From the IMG/VR virus record IMGVR_UViG_3300044631_002422, positions 84,314 through 148,313 of that record: a stretch of DNA of 64,000 bases, one strand, 5' to 3'. How positions within the stretch are numbered: position 1 is the first letter of the stretch; each line of letters starts with the position of its first letter. The DNA comes from a virus. The position numbers were made by a program, and so were the translations under genes. The notes beneath the pieces are model-generated. The model made no database searches. It was not told where the DNA came from and saw only the letters and a list, made by a program, of their open reading frames with translations. This document shows, piece by piece, positions 58,861 to 64,000 of this stretch.

Positions 58861-61500
58861 TTACCAGAATAAAAGACATCGGAAACATTCTGAAAATGAC
58901 GCTCGGTTAAGCCATAAATATTTCAGTCCATCTTTTGTTTCAAATATTTCCATACGATTACCAAGAATTGCGGTTGGAACCACGTATGGATACATACTTG
59001 CACCGTTCACGTTGGCAGTAACCACATTCAGCGAAAAAATACGTTGAGTAGCATCTTTATGAAAATAAATACGATCTTTACCATCGTAAGCAGTCATAGT
59101 TCCAGTTGTTAACGTTTCAGTTATTGGCGAAGTGGCAAGCAAATTAAATCTATCGGTGGTAATATCCCATCGGTCAAATCCAGCAACAGCGCCGCCGCGA
59201 GTACAATACACATATTTTCCGCGTATATCTTCGATACTAGTTCCAAACGCCCAGTTAACACTTGTACCCAAGCCTTTTGCAGTTTGTTCTAAGATTGCAT
59301 AGCCAGTTACAGCAGATGTTGGTGCGGTAATTGTTGCTGTGGTCAATGTATTAGATGTATTACTCGTAATGGCTACTTCCGCTGGACCACTGCTTGTCAA
59401 AATACGAAGACGTTTACCGGCCCATATATTGACTGCCCAACTCTTGCTTGTGTCTTGAAGTGTAGTGGTAGAGTGAGTTCCAGTTGCGACACCAAAGTCG
59501 GCGGCTCCGACAGCTCTAGAAGTGCAAATTGCATATCTACTAACTCCGTTCGTTGGGGCTGTAGCCGCCACAGAAAAAGTAAGAGTTGTTGCTGTATTGG
59601 AAACAATACGCATAATTTGACCAGTTACCGAACCCGAAGCAGCAGTTACTGCCGAAGCATACATATAAACTGTAAAACCAGCCCATTGATTGGTTGTCCA
59701 GTTTTTAGTTGAATCAGTTAGCGTAAGTGTACTTTGTGAACCAACAATAGTAGTGGATGCTGGGGTTCCGGCCATTGTATAAGTAAATGTAGTAGCACTT
59801 GGAACCGTTGCAATAGCTACGTTAGTTACGTTAAAATTTGCATCAGTTGCGCCACGCACTGTCACAAGTTCGCCAACACGAAATTGATGTGTATGCGCTG
59901 TAGTTACAGTTGCCGTTGTGCCAGCATTCGCTAAAGAAGCAATTGCCACTGGTTGATAGCCACCAACAGCGGCAGAAGCATTGCGAGCAATGCCAAAATC
60001 TTGTTGCCGTCCATATGATTGAATCTGAGCTTCAAAATTAACAATAGGAACACCAGCAATACCACCACCAAAAATATATGCTTTGTCTGGATCGCCCTGA
60101 ATTGAATAAACACTTGTATTGTCTGGGTTGGTTGCCCATGTTCCAACTACGGTAAGAGCAGTTGCTGTATTTGATGCAATTGGACGAACTTGACCAGCAC
60201 CAGTGCCATACAAAATTCGAACAGCGTAATTTGACCACCGATTTGTTGCCCAGTTTTTGCTGCTATCGGTTAATGTTGATGCTGCACCAGAAGTTGCTGT
60301 ACCTGCGTCAAAACCAAGAATCATATAACGACTGGTATCTGTTGGGGCAGTACCAACATCTGTCCATGTAAGTGTATTGCTGGTATTGCTAACAATTTGG
60401 CGAATTTGACCCTCGCCAGTTCCCGACGTAATATACAACCAATAACCAGCCCAGTCATTGGTACGCCAAGCTGCACGATCTACCCCAATAGAAGTATCAA
60501 TAAGTGTTGTAGTTGAACCGCCTGTAGCTTCTCCATTTGCCCAAATAGAAGCATTTTCGCTCATTCGCTCCAAGCTGATATCTGTTACAGCAGCGGTAAG
60601 AATATTGGTCATTGTTGGAAGTACATACCATGTATCCGTTAAAATATCATAAAACTGTGTTGTGATAAACGGAGCGGTTGCTGTTGCGGCGTTTGGACTA
60701 ACAAGCATAATTGCGCCAGACTGAATACGAAATACCGAAGTACTATCGGGAGTAGTAGCCCAAGCAGAATCCAATGTTAAAACCTGTGATTCAATAGCAT
60801 AAGCACTTTGCGAACCAGCAGGTGTTGAAGCAATAGCCGGAGCAAAAATGGCTGGATTGTTCATACGCATATTTGTTTGGGCGCTATCGCCAATAGTAAG
60901 TACTGTCGCGGTATTCGATAAAATACGGCGATATTGACCAACGCCCAAATTGCCAGTTACACGAACTGTATAACCAGCATATTGATTACCACCCCAACTT
61001 TTGAGAGTATCAGTCATAGTAATACCGCCAAGAGCATTGGCTACCGCTGTAACAACACCGCTATCGTGAACCACAGCCTCGGAAGCGTCAATAATTCTTC
61101 GCCGCTGACCAGCGCCAGTACCAGAAATAATTACAATATCATAACCCTTCATTGCCTCCATTGCAGCAACAGCTGGAACTGTCAATGTAGTAGACGTAGC
61201 TGAAATTACTTTACCTTCTGGTCCATATGCTCCAGCAAATTTCATAGACGAAACGTTGAATGGAGAAGCGGCTGGTGATGCTAGTTGTTGAAACATGTCG
61301 GTCCATGTATCGTAACGACTAAAGTTTGTGGCAGAAATCAAATAATAAATATACCGACCATGTTCGGTTTGCAAAAAATCAGGATTATCAGCCGAACAAG
61401 TCGAAGAAACGGCGCTAGACACTGCTGGAGCAAAACGTGTCCATTCCCAAGTTGGAAGATCAACCTGATTTGTTAAAGTATTTTTATTGAGTGCTGGCAT
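58861..61500 (-). CDS. Large repetitive virion protein, 879 aa
   Basis: 879 residues with at least six copies of a degenerate module of the form GTGxGQxRxIxSNTxTxLT (for example at YGTGAGQVRPIASNTATALT and SGTGEGQIRQIVSNTSNTLT), followed by a W..NPD/PT segment. The repeats look like beta-propeller or stacked beta-sheet modules. The rest is Ser/Thr/Ala-rich. It is probably a fibre, tip or decoration protein; no enzyme motif is visible. The start has GGGTACAGT upstream. Confidence 0.7.
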   Translation of the reverse strand: MPALNKNTLTNQVDLPTWEWTRFAPAVSSAVSSTCSADNPDFLQTEHGRYIYYLISATNFSRYDTWTDMFQQLASPAASPFNVSSMKFAGAYGPEGKVISATSTTLTVPAVAAMEAMKGYDIVIISGTGAGQRRRIIDASEAVVHDSGVVTAVANALGGITMTDTLKSWGGNQYAGYTVRVTGNLGVGQYRRILSNTATVLTIGDSAQTNMRMNNPAIFAPAIASTPAGSQSAYAIESQVLTLDSAWATTPDSTSVFRIQSGAIMLVSPNAATATAPFITTQFYDILTDTWYVLPTMTNILTAAVTDISLERMSENASIWANGEATGGSTTTLIDTSIGVDRAAWRTNDWAGYWLYITSGTGEGQIRQIVSNTSNTLTWTDVGTAPTDTSRYMILGFDAGTATSGAASTLTDSSKNWATNRWSNYAVRILYGTGAGQVRPIASNTATALTVVGTWATNPDNTSVYSIQGDPDKAYIFGGGIAGVPIVNFEAQIQSYGRQQDFGIARNASAAVGGYQPVAIASLANAGTTATVTTAHTHQFRVGELVTVRGATDANFNVTNVAIATVPSATTFTYTMAGTPASTTIVGSQSTLTLTDSTKNWTTNQWAGFTVYMYASAVTAASGSVTGQIMRIVSNTATTLTFSVAATAPTNGVSRYAICTSRAVGAADFGVATGTHSTTTLQDTSKSWAVNIWAGKRLRILTSSGPAEVAITSNTSNTLTTATITAPTSAVTGYAILEQTAKGLGTSVNWAFGTSIEDIRGKYVYCTRGGAVAGFDRWDITTDRFNLLATSPITETLTTGTMTAYDGKDRIYFHKDATQRIFSLNVVTANVNGASMYPYVVPTAILGNRMEIFETKDGLKYLWLNRASFSECFRCLLFW

Positions 61501-61510
61501 ACTGTACCCT

Positions 61511-61951
61511 TTATGTGAATTCCAAACGATTACGAATCGATTGGGTGTAGGTTTGTTTTGCTATATTAATATATTGTTCGCGATCCATACCCGCATTATT
61601 GGTTATATTAGACACGGTAGTAATCGTGCCGCCAGTAATTGTAGAAACCGTTCCAACTGTTGTAACGGTTGCCAAAGTTAAAGCTCCTGTAATTGCGTCG
61701 AGCGTAATACGTTGACGTTGCGCCGAATCAACAGTCGCATTACTTTCAAGAATTTTCACAAGCCGGGCCATCATTTCCAACAAATTATCGGTGCGGTCAA
61801 CGCGCGAAGGCATTGGATTGTCTACGCTAACATCAACCGCCACACCATCGTCACCAATTGTTGGTTTAACTCGTTGGTACAATACGTTATTAATTTCATC
61901 GGCAGCAATCGTTACTCCCGATCCGGGAGTATAACCTACATTATCTGGCAT
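61511..61951 (-). CDS. Virion protein, 146 aa
   Basis: 146 residues. The first half contains GVTIAADEINNVLYQRVKPTIG and MPSRVDRTDNLLEMMARLVKILES, a helical oligomerisation part. The second half has a short repetitive strand region (LATVTTVGTVSTITGG, then TVSNITNN) of the type found in fibre and collar proteins. The start overlaps the previous stop as TAATG. Small fibre or trimerisation proteins show this pattern. The end AKQTYTQSIRNRLEFT may be a docking segment. Confidence 0.6.
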   Translation of the reverse strand: MPDNVGYTPGSGVTIAADEINNVLYQRVKPTIGDDGVAVDVSVDNPMPSRVDRTDNLLEMMARLVKILESNATVDSAQRQRITLDAITGALTLATVTTVGTVSTITGGTITTVSNITNNAGMDREQYINIAKQTYTQSIRNRLEFT

Positions 61952-62370
61952 TAGGCGTTCCCATCAGTTAAAGTAAATGTATCAACAGTAAATGATTGAC
62001 CAGCAGTAAAACTCACACTACTAACTTCCATATCGCCACCTCCGCCAGTTCCAGTTACGGTTCCTTGCATAAAGCAAGTTGTATTATCTTTGGTGGCTTG
62101 GCTATTATAAATACAAAAATGCCCAGCTGTCCCAGTATTGTCTGCCGACAAATCTTGCCAAGTTCCACTCTTAGATTTACTACCAGAGCTTGCGGCAGTC
62201 ATCCAATCAGATGGTAAGTTGATTGTTGCTAAAATAGTTCCAGTTCTGGTTGCCGCGCAGTTTGCTGGAGGTGTTCCGGTACGAATTTCCAATGAACAGC
62301 TATTTCCATTAGTTGATTCAATAGTGTCAAGACGAGCATTTCTCGTTGCTGCATTAAATTGAATTGCCAT
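61951..62370 (-). CDS. Virion protein, 139 aa
   Basis: 139 residues. The opening MAIQFNAATRNARLDTIEST is a common start for a family of small phage virion proteins, followed by CSLEIRTGTPPANCAA, LATINLPSDWMTAASSG, a Gly/Ser-rich strand region and VSSVSFTAGQSFTVDTFTLTDG at the end. The fold should be a beta-sandwich. It is the first gene after an 81-bp gap with a promoter-like motif. A decoration or collar role is possible. Confidence 0.65.
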   Translation of the reverse strand: MAIQFNAATRNARLDTIESTNGNSCSLEIRTGTPPANCAATRTGTILATINLPSDWMTAASSGSKSKSGTWQDLSADNTGTAGHFCIYNSQATKDNTTCFMQGTVTGTGGGGDMEVSSVSFTAGQSFTVDTFTLTDGNA

Positions 62371-62421
62371 ATTTTAACTCACATAGTAAAAGTAAAATTT
62401 TAAGAAAAATGTCATCTTTGT

Positions 62422-62428
62422 ATACACA
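62422..62428 (-). promoter_or_regulatory. Promoter-like motif TGTGTAT in an 81-bp gap
   Basis: The minus strand reads AAATTGTGTATACAAAGATG about 52 bases before the ATG at 62370. The TGTGTAT core matches those of the other four long gaps. Confidence 0.5.
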
Positions 62429-62451
62429 ATTTACGCGGCTAATTTTAAAAA

Positions 62452-63231
62452 TTACTGAACTCCAACCACAAAAGTTGCTGTTGAATCTGGAGTTAAAGTT
62501 TTAACCAAGTGAGTTGTGATTCCATCGCTACGTTTAATCGTCCAAGTTGTGCCTGAAATACTATATTCGAGCGCCGCTAAAACCAAAGTACATAAAGAAT
62601 GCTCTGGAGCTATACTTTCAACACTAAACATATCACGCGTAAGAATACCGTCACCAATTTTATAAGCAGCACTTGTTGCTAGTGAACTAGAATTGATGGC
62701 ATCAACAGCAAAAGCAGCACTTGTTATTGCTCCGGTAGTAAATCCTAAAACAGTAACACCAGTTGCTCCCATATCGTTAAGATATTTACCGGCAGTACCA
62801 GCACCATTATGAGGAGCAAGAACTTCATCCCAAACCGCATCGGCTATTTCAGCAACTGCCGAAGCAGACAATTCAAGACTACCAATCGCATCGGTTGCAA
62901 TTGCAGCCGCAGTAATCGCGCCATCGGTAAACGACAAAGGGGCGATTGCTTTGTTTAGCAACACCCCCGATGATTGTCCAAATTGAAAAGTTGTATTTGT
63001 ATCTTCTGCATAACCCCACCAAATAGCCACTGCGGTAGCGCCAACAGTAGCAACGAGTTGATAAGTTCCAGCCGAAACATTGCCAAAGGTAGCTATATAA
63101 AAACCTTTACGATTTGTTTGTTCAACACACGACGACGCGTTGTATGCGACTGAATCTGATCCAATCGCATACAACTTTACCGTTAGTGTCATTCCGCTTG
63201 GAGCTTCAAACTCGATTTGTTGAGTTGGCAT
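62452..63231 (-). CDS. Virion protein with DAI/AA repeats, 259 aa
   Basis: 259 residues. The N-terminal domain has LTVKLYAIGSDSVAYNASSC and ITLVATVG-like strands. The middle shows a repeat of the type AIATDAIGSLELSASAVAEIADAVWDE and GAITSAAFAVDAINSSSLATSA, known from phage tail fibre and collar proteins. The C-terminal domain is strand-rich. It overlaps the next gene start as TAATG. Likely part of the collar, neck or tail-fibre base; the exact role is not visible. Confidence 0.65.
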   Translation of the reverse strand: MPTQQIEFEAPSGMTLTVKLYAIGSDSVAYNASSCVEQTNRKGFYIATFGNVSAGTYQLVATVGATAVAIWWGYAEDTNTTFQFGQSSGVLLNKAIAPLSFTDGAITAAAIATDAIGSLELSASAVAEIADAVWDEVLAPHNGAGTAGKYLNDMGATGVTVLGFTTGAITSAAFAVDAINSSSLATSAAYKIGDGILTRDMFSVESIAPEHSLCTLVLAALEYSISGTTWTIKRSDGITTHLVKTLTPDSTATFVVGVQ

Positions 63232-63602
63232 TATTGAGGCTCGGGTTCGGGTTCTGGATCAGGTTCTGGCTCAGGAACCGGAGGACTCATTTGATCGGAA
63301 ATCCATTGCTTAAGCGGATTAACAGCCAAAAGAATTGCGCCCATTGCCTGTGCAACTTCTGGAACTTCAGCAACTGCCTGCATCAACTTATCGGAAGAAA
63401 TAGTCTGAACCTGTGGTAAGGTTTCAAAAGTTTCACTTGACATGGGCAGATATTCAATCACCACTAACCCACCGCCACTTTGATCGGTTGGCGATAAAGT
63501 GCGAATTACAATCTGACTAATCCACAGAGAATCAAACGATTTTTCTGTGGCAGCAGGAATAGTAACTGGCGTTTCTAGCGGAATAATTATAGATTCGGGC
63601 AT
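63231..63602 (-). CDS. Virion protein with C-terminal Pro/Glu/Asp repeat
   Basis: 123 residues. The first 75 form a strand-rich domain (ESIIIPLETPVTIPAATEKSF, LWISQIVIRTLSP, GLVVIEYLPM), then a helix DKLMQAVAEVPEVAQAMGA. The last 18 residues are a PEP/PDP repeat (PVPEPEPDPEPEPEPQ), a rigid acidic tail. Position in the operon of fibre-type genes suggests a small virion or linker protein. The stop overlaps the next ATG. Confidence 0.6.
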   Translation of the reverse strand: MPESIIIPLETPVTIPAATEKSFDSLWISQIVIRTLSPTDQSGGGLVVIEYLPMSSETFETLPQVQTISSDKLMQAVAEVPEVAQAMGAILLAVNPLKQWISDQMSPPVPEPEPDPEPEPEPQ

Positions 63603-63605
63603 TAC

Positions 63606-63743
63606 TTAGCTTCCCCCGGTTGAAGACGCAAGAGCTTTTGAGATTGTTTGTAAAGCCTGTTGTATAGTTTCATGGTCCTTGCGGGTTCCAGCAACATTTT
63701 GAGTAACTTGATCGAGAATTTGAAGAGCTTGTTCTGGAGTCAT
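63606..63743 (-). CDS. Small helical protein, 45 aa
   Basis: A short frame below the usual length limit. The start is ATG 63743 with AAGAAGGATATAA upstream, a clear Shine-Dalgarno. The sequence is MTPEQALQILDQVTQNVAGTR followed by a helix of the same type (HETIQQALQTISKALASS). Small proteins of this composition often occur near phage virion genes, where they may act as scaffold or assembly helpers. The stop is 3 bases before the next ATG. Probably real because coding packing and the RBS are good. Confidence 0.7.
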   Translation of the reverse strand: MTPEQALQILDQVTQNVAGTRKDHETIQQALQTISKALASSTGGS

Positions 63744-63786
63744 ATTTATATCCTTCTTAAAAACATTGAAAAAACACTACTAATGA

Positions 63787-63796
63787 ATTATACCCA
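63787..63796 (-). promoter_or_regulatory. Promoter-like motif TGGGTATAAT
   Basis: The minus strand reads TTATGGGTATAATTC with a perfect TATAAT (63787-63792) about 45 bases before the ATG at 63743. The -35 region is weak. It lies directly after a terminator-like hairpin. Confidence 0.6.
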
Positions 63797-63805
63797 TAAA
63801 TCAAG

Positions 63806-63822
63806 AAAAAACCACTTGGTTT
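63806..63822 (-). terminator. Weak terminator-like hairpin
   Basis: On the minus strand AAACC and GGTTT form a 5-bp stem with loop AAGT, followed by six T residues in all (63806-63811). It follows the partial gene at 63842-64000. Confidence 0.45.
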
Positions 63823-63841
63823 GAGATATTTTCAAAAAAAT

Positions 63842-64000
63842 TTATCGTTTGAATGGAATTATCCCACGACCAATCATATCTTTAACTACAGTTAAATTAC
63901 CGGACACATCCTTTATGGCAAGATGAACAGCAGTGCGTTCAGAAGAATCTCCAACGAATCCAATGTTTCTAGGTCCAGTTCCAGTGGCTGTTTCGGTAAC
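63842..64000 (-). CDS. C-terminal part of a virion-like protein (partial)
   Basis: A minus-strand frame enters from the right edge and stops at 63842-63844, giving 52 residues. The visible sequence (TGTGPRNIGFVGDSSERTAVHL, then DVSGNLTVVKDMIGRGIIPF) is strand-like and Gly/Thr-rich, as in virion proteins. No start is in view, so the type is unknown. It is followed by a terminator-like hairpin and a promoter-like motif. Confidence 0.5.
   Translation of the reverse strand, partial: VTETATGTGPRNIGFVGDSSERTAVHLAIKDVSGNLTVVKDMIGRGIIPFKR

Noticed and set aside
1-64000. CRISPR array, tRNA genes, insertion sequences or an attachment site
   Set aside because: No regularly spaced short repeats, cloverleaf candidates, transposase genes or integrase were recognised. 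The only strong repeats are coding repeats in virion genes.

Overview
The window is part of the genome of a tailed double-stranded DNA bacteriophage (Caudoviricetes). It shows tightly packed genes with 1-60 bp overlaps, a phage-type replication and recombination module, and a tail module with a very large tape measure protein. The DNA is AT-rich, and the gene content (PhoH, split inteins, many glycosyltransferases, DUF6165) resembles uncultured aquatic phages. The host cannot be named. No terminase, portal, capsid, tail sheath, integrase, lysis or tRNA gene was recognised, so the genome extends past the window. No stretch longer than about 300 bases lacks a gene.

Layout. Bases 1-34,883 are read rightward. 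This half opens with the end of a virion-like protein and PhoH, followed by a terminator. Next come small unknown proteins and a RecA/UvsX recombinase interrupted by an intein. Then follow a DnaB helicase, DnaG-type primase, dNMP kinase, PD-(D/E)XK exonuclease and a DnaE-type DNA polymerase III alpha carried as three separate genes, with a DnaQ-type proofreading exonuclease and DUF6165 gene between the first two pieces, and an SSB after the last. Bases 18.5-32.7 kb hold a sugar/glycan island: GT4, GT2 and CgeB-like glycosyltransferases, a nucleotidyltransferase, a GDP-fucose-synthase-like epimerase/reductase, a heptosyltransferase-like protein and several methyltransferase-like proteins. The rightward half ends with a Vsr-like endonuclease, a possible annealing protein, a zinc ribbon and two terminators.

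Bases 34,949-64,000 are read leftward and encode virion proteins. From upstream (right) to downstream (left) they are repeat-rich fibre or appendage proteins, neck/connector candidates, a tail tube candidate, three small genes in the tail-chaperone position, a 2,919-residue tape measure protein and tail-tip proteins. The two transcription units converge on a bidirectional terminator at 34,887-34,923.

Most notable points. (1) The polymerase is broken twice. The second break is a split intein with a free-standing Vsr-like homing endonuclease gene lying between its halves (a 'fractured gene'). The first break has no intein. (2) RecA carries a class 3-type intein (Trp/Cys/Thr signature, no Cys1/Ser1) exactly in its P-loop. 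(3) All five intergenic gaps longer than 50 bp inside the leftward virion operon contain the same TGTGTAT-type motif, a probable phage-specific late promoter. (4) The tape measure protein has four copies of a DT(V/I)PAML...GEF module and an embedded HAD-phosphatase-like segment.
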